The notes: generated by a model not told the origin, from the sequence alone. DNA of 62,897 nucleotides from Thiobacillus sp. (GCA_019459325.1 JAIBFA010000090.1:1-62897); one strand, 5' to 3'. Positions 25,782 to 37,783 are shown, counted from the first letter of the stretch. Numbers and translations: made by a program.

Positions 25782-27184
25782 CGCCGGCCTCCCAGTCGCG
25801 GATCGAAGGCGTCGCGCACGCCGTCGGCAAACAGGTTGGCGGCGAGCACCAGGGCGAACATGAAGGCAAACGCCGCGCCGAGCTGCCACCAGACGACCGG
25901 CTCGCGCGCGAGTTCGAGGCGCGCGCCGTTGATCATATTGCCCCAGCTGTACATCGAGGGATCGACGCCGACGCCGACATAGGACAGCACCGCCTCGGCC
26001 AGCACCAGGCCGGAGAAGTCGAGCACGATGGCGATCAGCACCAGATGAAACACGTTGGGAAAGATGTGGCGACTGATGATGCGCGCGTGCGATACGCCGA
26101 AGGCGCGTGCCGCCTCGACATAATCGAGGGTGCGAAGCTTGAGCGACTCGCCGCGCAACAGGCGCGCGAGCCCGGTCCAGCTGGTCACGCCCATGATCAG
26201 ACAGAGTGCCAGCAGGCGAACGTCGGCGCGCGCAGCGGCGGTGTCGAAAACTTCAGGATGGGACTCGATATACACCTGCACGATCAGTACCGCTGCCGCA
26301 ATCAGCAGCACGCCCGGAATCGAGTTCAGCACGGTGTAGACATACTGGATGACATCGTCCACCCAGCCGCGGAAATAGCCGGCGGCGATGCCGAAACCGA
26401 TCGCCAATGGCAGCGTGACCAGGGTGGTGAGCGTGCCGATCACCAAGCCGGTGCGGATGCTTTTGAGCGTGATGTAAAGCACGTCCTGCCCGACCTTGTC
26501 GGTGCCGAACACGTGATAGCCCGACGCCAGTTGCACCAGCACACCAGCCAGCATCAGCATGATCGCCAGGATGAGGACGACCGTCCGTCCCGGCCAACCG
26601 AGCCGGCCTGTTCCCCAGGCGGTCAGCCACACGCCGAAATCCATTTGCGTACGACGTCCCTGCCATGCCGCCAGCAGGCCGAACAGCAGCAGGCTCACCG
26701 CCAAGCCTTGCGCCAGCCCCACCAGGGCGCGCCGCGCGATGTCGTGCCTGTGGTCGTCGGCCTGCGCGAGATGCGCACCGCCGTATTTCAGGCGCGGATA
26801 ATCGCGTACGGTCTCGCCGTCACGCTCAATGAACTCCTTCGCATAGAGCTGCATCGCCAGTGGCGCCGAATAGGTTTTTTCCTGTCGCGTGCGCAGCCCG
26901 CTCACCAGCGCGTCGAACACCGACAGCACCTCGACCGAATACTGCGGCGCGTCCGCCGGACTGTCGGCCAGCCGCTCGCGATAATGCAGCGAATCGAGCA
27001 GGCCGATCACCACGAACGCGCCGAGCACCAGTGCCGCCCCCATCGCCATCGGGCGCTGCGCCACGACCCTCCATGGCGCCAGCAGGTGCTCGTGGCGGCG
27101 GATGAACCAGACCAGCGCCAGCACAGCGGCCAGCAGCGCGAAGATCAGCGCATCGGTCCACAGGATCACAGGCATGAAGCTCAT
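25778..27184 (-). CDS. DppC/YejE-type permease with long N-terminal extension
   Basis: The 468-residue inner-membrane protein has the binding-protein-dependent transport signature in its C-terminal half, starting at GTDKVGQDVL near 245. The EAA loop contains DYVEAARAFGVSHARIISRHIFPN. About 240 residues precede this point, against roughly 100 in ordinary DppC-type permeases. The extra part has additional hydrophobic segments and a polar loop at about 70-145. The ATG overlaps the previous permease stop by four bases (ATGA). A longer upstream frame exists but is out of frame with the previous permease and is rejected. Confidence 0.92.
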   Translation of the reverse strand: MSFMPVILWTDALIFALLAAVLALVWFIRRHEHLLAPWRVVAQRPMAMGAALVLGAFVVIGLLDSLHYRERLADSPADAPQYSVEVLSVFDALVSGLRTRQEKTYSAPLAMQLYAKEFIERDGETVRDYPRLKYGGAHLAQADDHRHDIARRALVGLAQGLAVSLLLFGLLAAWQGRRTQMDFGVWLTAWGTGRLGWPGRTVVLILAIMLMLAGVLVQLASGYHVFGTDKVGQDVLYITLKSIRTGLVIGTLTTLVTLPLAIGFGIAAGYFRGWVDDVIQYVYTVLNSIPGVLLIAAAVLIVQVYIESHPEVFDTAAARADVRLLALCLIMGVTSWTGLARLLRGESLKLRTLDYVEAARAFGVSHARIISRHIFPNVFHLVLIAIVLDFSGLVLAEAVLSYVGVGVDPSMYSWGNMINGARLELAREPVVWWQLGAAFAFMFALVLAANLFADGVRDAFDPRLGGRR

Positions 27185-28158
27185 TGCAGCCGCACCCGCG
27201 GATCGACCCACGAATAGGAAATGTCGGTGAGAATGAGGCCGACGATGTAGAGGAAGGAGCCGAGGAACACCATCGCGCGGACCACCGCGAAATCCTGCGC
27301 CTGGATCGCGTCGATGGTGTAGCTGCCCAGCCCCGGAATGCCAAAGAAGGATTCGGTGATCAGGCTGCCCATGAACAGCAGCGGCAACACCACCACCACC
27401 CCGGTGAGGATGGGGATCATGCCGTTCTTCAGCACATGGCGGAACAGCACGCGCACTTCGGACAGTCCCTTGGCGCGCGCGGTGCGCACGTAGTCCCGGC
27501 CGATTTCCTCGAGGAAGATGGTGCGGTACCAACGCGCGCCGCTGCCGATGCCGGCCACCACGCTGACCAGAACCGGCAGCAGGATGAAGCGGAAGCCGTC
27601 GATGCCGCCGGCAAAGCCCGAGATCGGCAGCAGGTTCCACAGCTTGGCGATGAAGTATTGCCCGGCAATGATGTAGAACAGGCCCGAGATCGACATCAGC
27701 ACCACGCACAGCACCACGCCCCACAGGTCGAGGTAGGTGGCGCGGAAGAACACCATCAAGAGCGCAAAGGTGATGTTGACCATCAGTCCGATCACCAGCA
27801 CCGGCAGCGCGATCGCCAGGCTCGGCCCCATGCGCGTGCGGATTTCGTTGCCGATGTCGCGGCCGTCGTCACCCTTGCCGAATTCGAACGCGAACATGGC
27901 AGCCGAATGCTGGAAGAAAATCGTGTCGGTGAATTGCGCGCTGCCCGTAGCCTCGGCATTCAGCAGCAGCGGCTTGTCGTAGCCGTGCTCGACCTTCCAG
28001 CGCTCGATCGCCTCTGGCGTGACGTGCTTGACGCCGAGCTGCAGCCGCGCCATGTCGTCCGGCGTGTTGACGACGAAGAACAACGCGAAGGTCAGGAGGT
28101 TGACCCCGATCAGGATCGGAATCGCATACAGCACGCGGCGCAGGATGTAGGCGAACAT
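27181..28158 (-). CDS. DppB/YejB-type permease
   Basis: The 325-residue inner-membrane protein has the N-terminal motif YILRRVLYAIPILIGVNLL and the transporter EAA loop (YVRTARAKGLSEVRVLFRHVLKNGMIP). It has about six transmembrane helices. It is the first permease of the importer, overlapping the binding-protein stop by one base (TGATG) and the second permease by four. The substrate is probably a peptide or other oligomer; the sequence does not say which. Confidence 0.94.
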   Translation of the reverse strand: MFAYILRRVLYAIPILIGVNLLTFALFFVVNTPDDMARLQLGVKHVTPEAIERWKVEHGYDKPLLLNAEATGSAQFTDTIFFQHSAAMFAFEFGKGDDGRDIGNEIRTRMGPSLAIALPVLVIGLMVNITFALLMVFFRATYLDLWGVVLCVVLMSISGLFYIIAGQYFIAKLWNLLPISGFAGGIDGFRFILLPVLVSVVAGIGSGARWYRTIFLEEIGRDYVRTARAKGLSEVRVLFRHVLKNGMIPILTGVVVVLPLLFMGSLITESFFGIPGLGSYTIDAIQAQDFAVVRAMVFLGSFLYIVGLILTDISYSWVDPRVRLQ

Positions 28159-30305
28159 CAGGCGGTTTTCCTCTCATGCCGCCGCCATGCGATCACCGCC
28201 GGCGCGATGACGGCGACCAGCGCGGCGACCAGCAGCACGATTGGCCACAACACCGGCTTGTTCCATTCGTCGCGTCGAGTCTCGCGCAGGGCGGGATCGA
28301 TGCGCCGGTACTTGAGCGTGTTGTTCGCCATCAGATTGGGTTTCACGTTGTGCACCCAGCCGTGGCGCAGGCCGAAAGACTTGGGGTAATAGGCGAAGAT
28401 CCACGGCGCGTCGCGGCGCACGATCTCCAGCATGGCGTCGATCACCTGCTGGCGCGCGGGGCCGTTGTCCATATCCTTCATGCGTTCGAACAGGCGGTTG
28501 AACTCCGGGTTGTCGTAGTTGGCCGCGTTCTCGCCGCCTGTGCCGACCTTCTTGTGCGGGCCGTACAGCAGGAAGAAGAAGTTTTCCGGATCGGGGTAGT
28601 CGGCGTTCCAGCCCCATTCGAACAGTTGCGCGTTGCCCTTGCGGATCTTGTCCTGGAAACGGTTGTAGTCGGTGCCGCGCACCACCAGCTGCACGTTGAG
28701 CTTGTCGAGCTGCTTCTTCATCCAGTCGAGCCGCGACTTGGCGTCGGGGCCGCTCGCCATGGTGTCGAAATACAGCACCAGCGGCTCGCCCGTCCTCGCA
28801 TTGCGGCCGTTCGGGTAGCCCGCCTCGGCCAGCAGTTTTTTCGCAGCCTCGATCGGGCGTCGCGCGATCGTGCCGTTGCGTGCTTCGTAGACATAGGGAT
28901 TCAGCCCGTCCACGCCCTCGACATAGCCGAACAGCCCGGGGGGAATCGGCCCCTGCGCAGGAATGCCGCGGCCGTTGAGGAAAATCGAAATGAATTCGTC
29001 GTAGTCGAATGCGATCGACAGGGCCTGACGCAGCTTACGGCGATCCTCGCCGAGGCCGCCGACCACCGGATCGAGCATGTTGAAGCCGACATACCAAAGC
29101 GAGGCCGCCACCGCCGTGATCAGGTGGATGTCCTGCTCGCGCATGCTGTCGGTGAGTTGCGGATCGCCGCCTGCCGAGAACTGCACCGCCTGGTCGAAGC
29201 TGTCGGAACTGATCCCCGAACTGTCGTAGTAGCCCTGCAGGAACTTGCTCCAGTAGGGAATGGTTTCCTTTTCCAGGCTGAACACTGCTTCGTCCACCAG
29301 CGGCAGTGGCTTGCCGGCATCCGCCAGTAGCCCGCCCTCGCGGTCCTCGTCGCCGCCTTCCGTCGGGTAGGTCTCGCCATGGAAATGCGGATTCCTCTTC
29401 AGCACCATGCGGCGGTTGGGATCGTTCTCGGCCAGATAGTAGGGGCCGGTACCGACCGGCTGCCAGTCGAGCGTGAGGTTTCTGTCCGCCATGCCGGGCT
29501 GCGCATAGAAGACCTCGGCCTCCCAGGGTACCGGCGCAAAAAACGGCATGGCGAGCCAGTAGATGAACTGCGGGTATTTGCCCTTGATGCGGATGCGGTA
29601 GGTGTGGCGGTCTACCACCTCGGCGCCGGCGAGCGGGAAGTCGTCGAGCTTCAGCACCGCATCGGGGTTCTCACGGACCGCTTTTTCCAGTGCCGCGCCC
29701 AGCGCTTTCAGGCCGACGATGTGCTCGCTCATCAGGCCGAAGATCGGCGAGCTGAGCTTGGGATTGGCCAGCCGCTTGATCTGGTATACGTAGTCGGCCG
29801 CGACCAGCTCGCGGGTGCCCGTATGTTCAAAGTCGCCAACCTGGCTTTTATCCGCTGTCGCTGCGGCATCCAGCGCGTGATAGCGGTAACGCCCCGCCGC
29901 ATCGCGTGCAAAGGCCGGATGCGGCTGATAGCGGATGCCGGGGCGGATGCGGATGTCGTACACGCTTTCGGCAATCGCCGCAGCGGGCGCATCGTCCGGC
30001 AGCACTTTGCCCACCGCGTCTAAATACCGCGGCGTGGGCACCGCTTCGGCGGTCAGTGGGATCAGGGTATAGGGGCGCTTGAGGAAGTGGTACTGCAGCG
30101 GCGGCTCGTAGATCTGGCCGGTGAACTCGACCTCGTTCTCGCTATAGGAGCGTGCCGGATCGAGATGCTTGGGGCGCTCGGAAAATGCGCTGTAGAGCAC
30201 GCTGACATCGGACGGGCTGCCCGGATAGGGATTGTTCCAACTGTCGGAGCAGCCCGCCAGCAAACTCAAACCCAGCCCCAGCAGAAGGATGCCCGTGCGC
30301 CTCAT
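28158..30305 (-). CDS. Extracellular solute-binding lipoprotein (family 5) with C-terminal membrane anchor
   Basis: The 715-residue protein starts with a lipoprotein signal peptide (lipobox LLAGC, Cys about 17) and a family 5 binding domain like DppA/OppA. It ends with a hydrophobic helix at about 684-705 followed by RRHERK, a pattern for a C-terminal membrane anchor with the tail in the cytoplasm. Double anchoring by lipid and helix is unusual for this family. The ATG at 30303-30305 is chosen because the upstream codons are not signal-like. It is the first gene of the four-gene importer operon. Confidence 0.9.
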   Translation of the reverse strand: MRRTGILLLGLGLSLLAGCSDSWNNPYPGSPSDVSVLYSAFSERPKHLDPARSYSENEVEFTGQIYEPPLQYHFLKRPYTLIPLTAEAVPTPRYLDAVGKVLPDDAPAAAIAESVYDIRIRPGIRYQPHPAFARDAAGRYRYHALDAAATADKSQVGDFEHTGTRELVAADYVYQIKRLANPKLSSPIFGLMSEHIVGLKALGAALEKAVRENPDAVLKLDDFPLAGAEVVDRHTYRIRIKGKYPQFIYWLAMPFFAPVPWEAEVFYAQPGMADRNLTLDWQPVGTGPYYLAENDPNRRMVLKRNPHFHGETYPTEGGDEDREGGLLADAGKPLPLVDEAVFSLEKETIPYWSKFLQGYYDSSGISSDSFDQAVQFSAGGDPQLTDSMREQDIHLITAVAASLWYVGFNMLDPVVGGLGEDRRKLRQALSIAFDYDEFISIFLNGRGIPAQGPIPPGLFGYVEGVDGLNPYVYEARNGTIARRPIEAAKKLLAEAGYPNGRNARTGEPLVLYFDTMASGPDAKSRLDWMKKQLDKLNVQLVVRGTDYNRFQDKIRKGNAQLFEWGWNADYPDPENFFFLLYGPHKKVGTGGENAANYDNPEFNRLFERMKDMDNGPARQQVIDAMLEIVRRDAPWIFAYYPKSFGLRHGWVHNVKPNLMANNTLKYRRIDPALRETRRDEWNKPVLWPIVLLVAALVAVIAPAVIAWRRHERKTA

Positions 30306-30344
30306 GCCGCAAGTGTACCCAAGCCCGCTATCAACGTCAGCCGT

Positions 30345-30350
30345 TATAAT
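30345..30350 (+). promoter_or_regulatory. fabI: Probable -10 element for fabI
   Basis: A perfect TATAAT lies 30 bases before the fabI start, implying a leader of about 23 bases. No clear -35 hexamer stands at the proper distance. Confidence 0.5.
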
Positions 30351-30379
30351 CGCGGGCATCGTAACTCTTCGAGACCATC

Positions 30380-31159
30380 ATGGGATTTCTTGCAGGAAAA
30401 CGCTTGCTGATCACCGGCGTCATATCCAACCGATCCATCGCCTACGGCATCGCCGCGGCATGCAAGCGCGAGGGCGCCGAACTGGCCTTCACCTACCAGG
30501 GCGAACGCATCAAGGACCGCGTCACCGAATTTGCAAATGAATTCGGTTCCAGCCTGGTATTTCCGTGCGACGTCGGCAGCGACGAGCAGATCGACGCCCT
30601 CTTCGCCGAACTCGGCAAACACTGGGACGGCCTCGATGGCCTGGTGCATTCGATTGCATTCGCGCCGAAGGAAGCGCTGGCTGGCGATTTTCTCTCCGCG
30701 GTCACCCGGGAAAACTTCCGCATCGCACACGACATCAGCTCCTACAGCTTTGCAGCGCTGGCCAAGGCCGCGCTACCGATGATGGAAGGCCGCCAGGCGG
30801 CGCTGCTGACGCTCTCCTATCTGGGCGCGATCCGTTCCGTGCCGAACTACAACGTCATGGGCCTGGCCAAGGCCAGCCTCGAATCCGGCGTGTATTACAT
30901 GGCGCAAAGCCTCGGTCCCAAGGGCATTCGCGTCAACGCGGTATCGGCCGGTCCGATCAAGACGCTGGCCGCCAGCGGCATCGCCAACTTCGGCGAGAAA
31001 CTCGACCTCGTCGCCAAGAACGCGCCGCTGCGCCGCAATGTGACCATTGAGGAAGTCGGCAATGCGGCCGCCTTCCTGCTCTCCGATCTGGCCTCAGGCA
31101 TCACGGGCGAGATCACCTACGTCGACGCCGGTTTCAACTCCACCGCCGGGGCGGATTGA
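30380..31159 (+). CDS. fabI: Enoyl-[acyl-carrier-protein] reductase (NADH) FabI
   Basis: This 259-residue SDR-fold enzyme performs the last reduction of each fatty-acid elongation cycle. Catalytic Tyr147, Tyr157 and Lys164 are in the arrangement Y-x6-K, and the cofactor region GVISNRSIA is at 13-21. Residue 93, aligned by eye to E. coli Gly93 of the triclosan site, is Ala (SIAFAP), as in several other FabI proteins. It is convergent with ppiD over a shared terminator. Confidence 0.97.
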   Translation: MGFLAGKRLLITGVISNRSIAYGIAAACKREGAELAFTYQGERIKDRVTEFANEFGSSLVFPCDVGSDEQIDALFAELGKHWDGLDGLVHSIAFAPKEALAGDFLSAVTRENFRIAHDISSYSFAALAKAALPMMEGRQAALLTLSYLGAIRSVPNYNVMGLAKASLESGVYYMAQSLGPKGIRVNAVSAGPIKTLAASGIANFGEKLDLVAKNAPLRRNVTIEEVGNAAAFLLSDLASGITGEITYVDAGFNSTAGAD

Positions 31160-31178
31160 TCGGTCAGCCGGTCCCAAT

Positions 31179-31206
31179 AAAAAACGCGCCCCAAGGCGCG
31201 TTTTTT
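31179..31206. terminator. Bidirectional terminator between fabI and ppiD
   Basis: AAAAAACGCGCC and GGCGCGTTTTTT form a perfect 12-base inverted repeat around a four-base loop. The A and T tracts make it work for both convergent genes. Confidence 0.92.
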
Positions 31207-31223
31207 ATTGCAAATCGAGAGGC

Positions 31224-33119
31224 TTATCTGCCCTCGATCGCATTAGGCTGGATTTTCACTTTTCGGCCCGCCGTGATCAGCGCAATCATCGCCTTCATGT
31301 CGGCACGCTGCTGCGCCTGCATGACGCCGGATTCAATCGACGCCACCAGCATGGGATCCAGCGTGGGCGCTTCCAGCACACGGCTCACCCGCACGATGCG
31401 ATAGCTGCCGTCAGGACGCGCAAAGCCGGCGTACGCGGGCAGCTTGTCGGTATTGACCCGGAACACCGCCTTGGCACCGGCGGCATCCAGCACCCCCGAA
31501 GGCTGACGTCCGACCACCTGGAAGGCCGACCAGTTCAAGTCTGCTTCGTCGCCCTTGGCCAGCGCCTGGATCGTGGCTTCGCCTTTTTGCGACAGCAGCT
31601 TCGCGCCCTGCTCGGCACGCAACCTGGCCTCGATCGCCGCCGACACTTCGGTCAACGGGCGCAGCCGCGCCGGCTTGTGCTCGACCACCCGTGCCGCCAC
31701 CAGGGTGCCGGGCTGCACCTCGATGGCCTCGCTATTCTGCTTCGACTTGATCGACTCCGGGCTGAACAACGCGGCAGACAAGCCGGCGTGATTGAAGGGG
31801 GGCGGCGCATTTTTGGCCGTCATCCAGCCACTTTGCTGAACGGTCAGTTTGGCAGCCGAGGCTGCGGGCTGCAGGCTCGCCGCGTTTTCATACACCAGAT
31901 TGCTGAAGTTGTCGGCCAGGTCGGCGAAAACCTTCTGCGCCTGCTGCTTGCGCAGCTCCTCCACCACCGCCGAACGCACCTCGGCCAGCGGTGCAGTCTG
32001 CGCAGCCAGAATGCCATCCAGCCGGATGATGTGATAGCCGAAATCACTCTCCACCGGGCCACGGATTTCATTGGGCTTCATGCTGAACACCGCATCCTCG
32101 AACGGCTTGACCATCATGCCGCGGCCAAAGCTGCCCAGACTGCCATCCTGTGCGGCTGAGCCGGTATCCTGCGACTCGGTACGTGCCAACTCGGCGAAAC
32201 GTTCCGGGCTTTTCTGCAGCGTCTGATACAAGGCGGCCGCTTTCGCCTTGGCCTGGGCACGCGTGGTGGCGTCCCCATTTTTATCCACGGCAATCAGGAT
32301 ATGGCTCGCGCTGCGCTGCTCGGGCTGCCCGAACTGCGCGGCATTGGCTGCGTAATAATCCGCCACCGCCTGCTCGTCCACCACAATGCCCGCCGCCACA
32401 GTGGCAATATCCAGCACCAGGTACTCGGCGCGTATTTGCTCGGGCTCGGTGAACTCGGCCTTGTTGGCGGCGTAGTCACGCTCCACATCGGCTGGCGCCA
32501 CCTTGATTTGCGAGGCCACCGAGGACGCCGGCAGATCCGCCCAGGCGATTTCACGCTGTTGCGCCACCAAGCGGGCAATCTGCGTCAGCGATGTGGTGGA
32601 CGGGAAGGCCGCCAGCGAAACCGGACTGGTGATGGCCTCCAGCATGAAAGCCTGACGCAGTTCATTTTCAAACTGGGCGGGCGTGCGGCCGTTCTGGCGC
32701 AGCACAGCCTCATAGCGTTGCTGCGAAAAAGCGCCGTCCTGCTGGAAGGCCGGAATCTGCGCCAACACCGAGGCAATATACGCATCAGGAGCGAGGAATT
32801 TGAGTTTCTGGGCTTCCTGCAACAGCGCCTTGCGCTCGATCAGACTGTCGAGCACCTGCTTGCGGAAGTCGGCCGTTTCGGTGACCGAGGAATCGAACGC
32901 GGGGCCGAGGGTCTCGCGCATGCGGTCACTTTGTGCCTGGATTTCCCGCGTCAGTTCTTCGCGTGAAATGCCCACATCGCCGACTTCGGCAACCTTGCCG
33001 CCGCTCTTGTCGCCCGACATGTAGGAATCCACGCCGAACAGGGCGAAGGTGATTGCGATCAAGGCCAGTATGACTTTGGCCAGCCAGCCCTTTGCATGCT
33101 TGCGGATTGCTTCGAGCAC
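31224..33119 (-). CDS. ppiD: Periplasmic folding chaperone PpiD (SurA/parvulin family)
   Basis: The 631-residue protein has a short cytoplasmic N-terminus, one transmembrane helix at about 14-30 and a SurA-like N-terminal chaperone region. A parvulin domain lies at about 265-365 (SHILIAV, with GSLGSFGRGMMVKPFEDAVF and FGYHIIRL), followed by a large C-terminal region. It assists proteins leaving the Sec translocon. The start is GTG with GGAG about ten bases upstream. It sits downstream of hupB as in E. coli, but two tRNA genes and a terminator are placed between. Confidence 0.94.
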   Translation of the reverse strand: MLEAIRKHAKGWLAKVILALIAITFALFGVDSYMSGDKSGGKVAEVGDVGISREELTREIQAQSDRMRETLGPAFDSSVTETADFRKQVLDSLIERKALLQEAQKLKFLAPDAYIASVLAQIPAFQQDGAFSQQRYEAVLRQNGRTPAQFENELRQAFMLEAITSPVSLAAFPSTTSLTQIARLVAQQREIAWADLPASSVASQIKVAPADVERDYAANKAEFTEPEQIRAEYLVLDIATVAAGIVVDEQAVADYYAANAAQFGQPEQRSASHILIAVDKNGDATTRAQAKAKAAALYQTLQKSPERFAELARTESQDTGSAAQDGSLGSFGRGMMVKPFEDAVFSMKPNEIRGPVESDFGYHIIRLDGILAAQTAPLAEVRSAVVEELRKQQAQKVFADLADNFSNLVYENAASLQPAASAAKLTVQQSGWMTAKNAPPPFNHAGLSAALFSPESIKSKQNSEAIEVQPGTLVAARVVEHKPARLRPLTEVSAAIEARLRAEQGAKLLSQKGEATIQALAKGDEADLNWSAFQVVGRQPSGVLDAAGAKAVFRVNTDKLPAYAGFARPDGSYRIVRVSRVLEAPTLDPMLVASIESGVMQAQQRADMKAMIALITAGRKVKIQPNAIEGR

Positions 33120-33246
33120 GGTCTTCTACTCCAGTAAAAAAACGTCAGCGCGGATTTTCGCGCACTTTGCGCCTCGCGTCTCGCTCCGGCCATTAAAAAT
33201 CGGCGTGATGAAAATTAATGCGATGAAAAGACGCTGAAGAAAATAA

Positions 33247-33274
33247 AAAAAGGCGAACTCGCGTTCGCCTTTTT
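33247..33274 (-). terminator. Terminator after the tRNA-Val/tRNA-Asp pair
   Basis: GGCGAAC/GTTCGCC with a TCGC loop is flanked by AAAAA and TTTTT. On the minus strand it lies six bases past the tRNA-Asp CCA end, so it closes the tRNA transcript before ppiD. Confidence 0.85.
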
Positions 33275-33279
33275 GATGT

Positions 33280-33356
33280 TGGCGGAGTGGACGGGACTCG
33301 AACCCGCGACCCCCGGCGTGACAGGCCGGTATTCTAACCAACTGAACTACCACTCC
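33280..33356 (-). tRNA. tRNA-Asp (GTC)
   Basis: A full cloverleaf is readable on the minus strand. The acceptor stem is GGAGTGG/CCACTCC, the anticodon loop CTGTCAC has anticodon GTC, and the T-loop GGTTCGAGTCC and an encoded 3' CCA are present (77 bases). Confidence 0.97.
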
Positions 33357-33417
33357 CTTGCACTACAAAAAATCGTACTGCCTATAACCTGACCGCTTGG
33401 TATTTTTCTTACCCTGC

Positions 33418-33493
33418 TGGTGGGTGCTGAGGGGCTCGAACCCCCGACATTCGCCTTGTAAGGGCGACGCTCTACCAGCTGAGCTAAGCACCC
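33418..33493 (-). tRNA. tRNA-Val (TAC)
   Basis: A minus-strand cloverleaf has acceptor stem GGGTGCT/AGCACCC and anticodon loop CTTACAA with anticodon TAC. The D-arm is AGCTCAGCTGGTAGAGC, and an encoded CCA is present (76 bases). It precedes tRNA-Asp by 61 bases on the same strand. Confidence 0.97.
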
Positions 33494-33554
33494 GACAAAG
33501 ACCAAAATTTTACAACACATTTCCCGATCTTGCCAAATGCAATTTGCTTTTTTA

Positions 33555-33827
33555 TTAGTTGATGGCGTCTTTCAGACCTTTGCCGGCGCGGAACTTCGGC
33601 ACCTTCGCAGCCTTGATCTTGATGGCAGCGCCGGTACGCGGATTGCGGCCCGTGCGTGCGGCGCGCTTGCCGACGTAGAAGCTGCCGAAACCCACCAGCG
33701 TCACCATGTCGCCTTTCTTCAGCGCTTTTTTGACGGCCTCGACCGTTGCGTCCAACGCGCGGCCGGCAGCAGCTTTGGAAATGTCGGCCGAGTCGGCGAT
33801 GGCATCAATCAATTCGGATTTGTTCAC
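33555..33827 (-). CDS. hupB: DNA-binding protein HU-beta
   Basis: The 90-residue histone-like protein has the HU core [12 protein letters not shown] and the DNA-wrapping arm [15 protein letters not shown]. It bends and compacts DNA as a dimer. The start codon is GTG with AGGGGA upstream. A strong sigma70 promoter lies about 40 bases before the start. The position after lon and before ppiD matches the order in E. coli. Confidence 0.96.
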   Translation of the reverse strand: MNKSELIDAIADSADISKAAAGRALDATVEAVKKALKKGDMVTLVGFGSFYVGKRAARTGRNPRTGAAIKIKAAKVPKFRAGKGLKDAIN

Positions 33828-33874
33828 GTGTTGTCCCCTTCACTCAAGTGGCACAGGAAAACCCTGTGGGCGCT

Positions 33875-33904
33875 TTTATAGCAACCCGCAAAACCTTGTG
33901 TCAA
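33875..33904 (-). promoter_or_regulatory. hupB: Strong sigma70 promoter of hupB
   Basis: On the minus strand a perfect -35 TTGACA (33899-33904) and -10 TATAAA (33875-33880) are separated by 18 bases. The predicted start of transcription is about 40 bases before the hupB GTG, and the promoter lies just past the lon terminator. Confidence 0.8.
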
Positions 33905-33924
33905 GCGGTTTTCCGGGCTATTGA

Positions 33925-33952
33925 CAAAAAAATCCCGCGACTGGCGCGGGAT
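33925..33952 (-). terminator. Intrinsic terminator of lon
   Basis: On the minus strand ATCCCGCG and CGCGGGAT form a stem with a short loop followed by a run of T. It lies 24 bases past the lon stop and just before the hupB promoter. Confidence 0.88.
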
Positions 33953-33975
33953 TCCGGAGGGTGGTCAAAAAATAC

Positions 33976-36393
<2,418 letters not shown>

Positions 36394-36452
36394 GATTTCC
36401 TGGTAAGGGTTGAGGAAAGGATGCGCGGCATTTCAACCACGCTCATCCACAG

Positions 36453-36478
36453 TTGGGGGGCATAGTTTGGAATTCAAG
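36453..36478 (-). promoter_or_regulatory. lon: Sigma32-like heat-shock promoter of lon
   Basis: The minus strand reads CTTGAA (36473-36478), then 14 bases, then CCCCAACT (from 36458 down). This fits the enteric heat-shock consensus CTTGAAA-N13/14-CCCCATNT with one mismatch in each half. lon is a known sigma32 target in E. coli. The implied leader is about 50 bases. Confidence 0.55.
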
Positions 36479-36505
36479 ATGGCTGACAGGTTCCCCATCA
36501 GCCAT
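36479..36505 (-). repeat. Inverted repeat after clpX
   Basis: ATGGCTGA and TCAGCCAT form a perfect eight-base stem with an 11-base loop, starting six bases past the clpX stop. There is no T-tract, so termination would be partial at best. It abuts the lon heat-shock promoter. Confidence 0.5.
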
Positions 36506-36511
36506 TCCGGT

Positions 36512-37783
36512 TCAGGCGCCGGCAGCCAGAGGCTGTTCGCCCTGGTCGGAGTAGATCAGCAAGGGCTTGCCGTCGCCGCTGACCAGCCCGTTGTCCACCA
36601 CCACCTTGACAACCCCCTTGAGCGAGGGCAGGTCGTACATGGTATCGAGCAAGGCATGCTCGATGATCGAACGCAGGCCGCGCGCGCCGGTGCGGCGCGC
36701 CAGCGCGCGCTTGGCGATGGCATTCAGCGCATCCTCGCGGAATTCGAGATCGACGCCTTCCATCTTGAAGAGTTTGATGAACTGTTTGGTCAGTGCGTTC
36801 TTCGGCTCGGTCAGGATCTGCACCAGCGCAGCCTCATCCAGTTCATCCAGGGTCGAGACAACGGGCAAACGTCCGACAAATTCGGGGATCAGACCATATT
36901 TGATAAGATCTTCGGGTTCGACCTGATGGAGCAACTCGACATCGCGCTTGGTCTCATCGACATTCTTGACCTGGGCGCCGAAGCCGATGCCGCCTTTTTC
37001 GGTACGACCGCGAATCACTTTCTCCAGCCCGCTGAACGCCCCCCCGCAAATGAACAGGATGTTGCTGGTGTCGACCTGAACGAATTCCTGGTTCGGGTGC
37101 TTGCGTCCACCCTGGGGCGGCACCGAAGCCGTGGTGCCCTCGATCAGCTTGAGCAGCGCCTGTTGCACCCCCTCGCCCGAGACGTCGCGGGTAATCGAGG
37201 GGTTGTCGGCCTTGCGCGAGATCTTGTCGATTTCGTCAATGTAAACAATCCCCTGCTTGGCCTTGTCGACATCGTAATCGCACTTCTGCAGCAGCTTCTG
37301 GATGATGTTCTCGACATCCTCGCCCACATAACCGGCTTCGGTCAACGTAGTGGCATCGGCAATCACGAACGGCACGTTCAGCAGGCGTGCAAGCGTTTGC
37401 GCCAACAGCGTCTTGCCCGAGCCGGTCGGCCCGATCAGCAGGATGTTGCTCTTGGCCAGTTCGACTTCGCCGGTGCCGGCATTGCTGCGCAAACGCTTGT
37501 AGTGGTTGTAGACCGCAACCGCCAGTGCCTTTTTGGCCTGGGCCTGGCCGATCACGTACTGATCGAGAATATCGCTGATTTCGTGCGGCGTCGGCAGATC
37601 GGAACCGGAACCCTTCTGGCTGTCGGCCTGCTGGATTTCCTCGCGGATGATGTCGTTGCACAGCTCGACGCATTCATCGCAGATGAATACCGACGGCCCG
37701 GCAATCAGCTTGCGCACCTCGTGCTGGCTTTTGCCGCAGAAGGAGCAGTAAAGAAGTTTGTCGCTCGAGCCTTTGTCTGCCAT
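36512..37783 (-). CDS. clpX: ClpX, ATPase subunit of ClpXP
   Basis: The 423-residue AAA+ unfoldase has an N-terminal zinc domain with Cys13, Cys16, Cys35 and Cys38. Walker A GPTGSGKT lies near 115-122 and Walker [10 protein letters not shown] follows. The pore loop segment GYVGEDVE and the ClpP-binding IGF loop (GIGFGAQV) are present. It unfolds tagged substrates and feeds them to ClpP. It follows clpP by 13 bases and is surely cotranscribed. Confidence 0.98.
   Translation of the reverse strand: MADKGSSDKLLYCSFCGKSQHEVRKLIAGPSVFICDECVELCNDIIREEIQQADSQKGSGSDLPTPHEISDILDQYVIGQAQAKKALAVAVYNHYKRLRSNAGTGEVELAKSNILLIGPTGSGKTLLAQTLARLLNVPFVIADATTLTEAGYVGEDVENIIQKLLQKCDYDVDKAKQGIVYIDEIDKISRKADNPSITRDVSGEGVQQALLKLIEGTTASVPPQGGRKHPNQEFVQVDTSNILFICGGAFSGLEKVIRGRTEKGGIGFGAQVKNVDETKRDVELLHQVEPEDLIKYGLIPEFVGRLPVVSTLDELDEAALVQILTEPKNALTKQFIKLFKMEGVDLEFREDALNAIAKRALARRTGARGLRSIIEHALLDTMYDLPSLKGVVKVVVDNGLVSGDGKPLLIYSDQGEQPLAAGA

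Noticed and set aside
27185..27724. Upstream extension of the second permease reading frame
   Set aside because: It runs out of frame through the first permease. The ATG at 27184 overlaps that gene's stop (ATGA), which is the natural start.
30656..30664. Ala at FabI position 93 as a sign of triclosan resistance
   Set aside because: Ala at this place is found in FabI of other bacteria, so it is not evidence of resistance.
33126..33353. A 75-residue frame covering tRNA-Asp
   Set aside because: Product of reading through the tRNA and its terminator.
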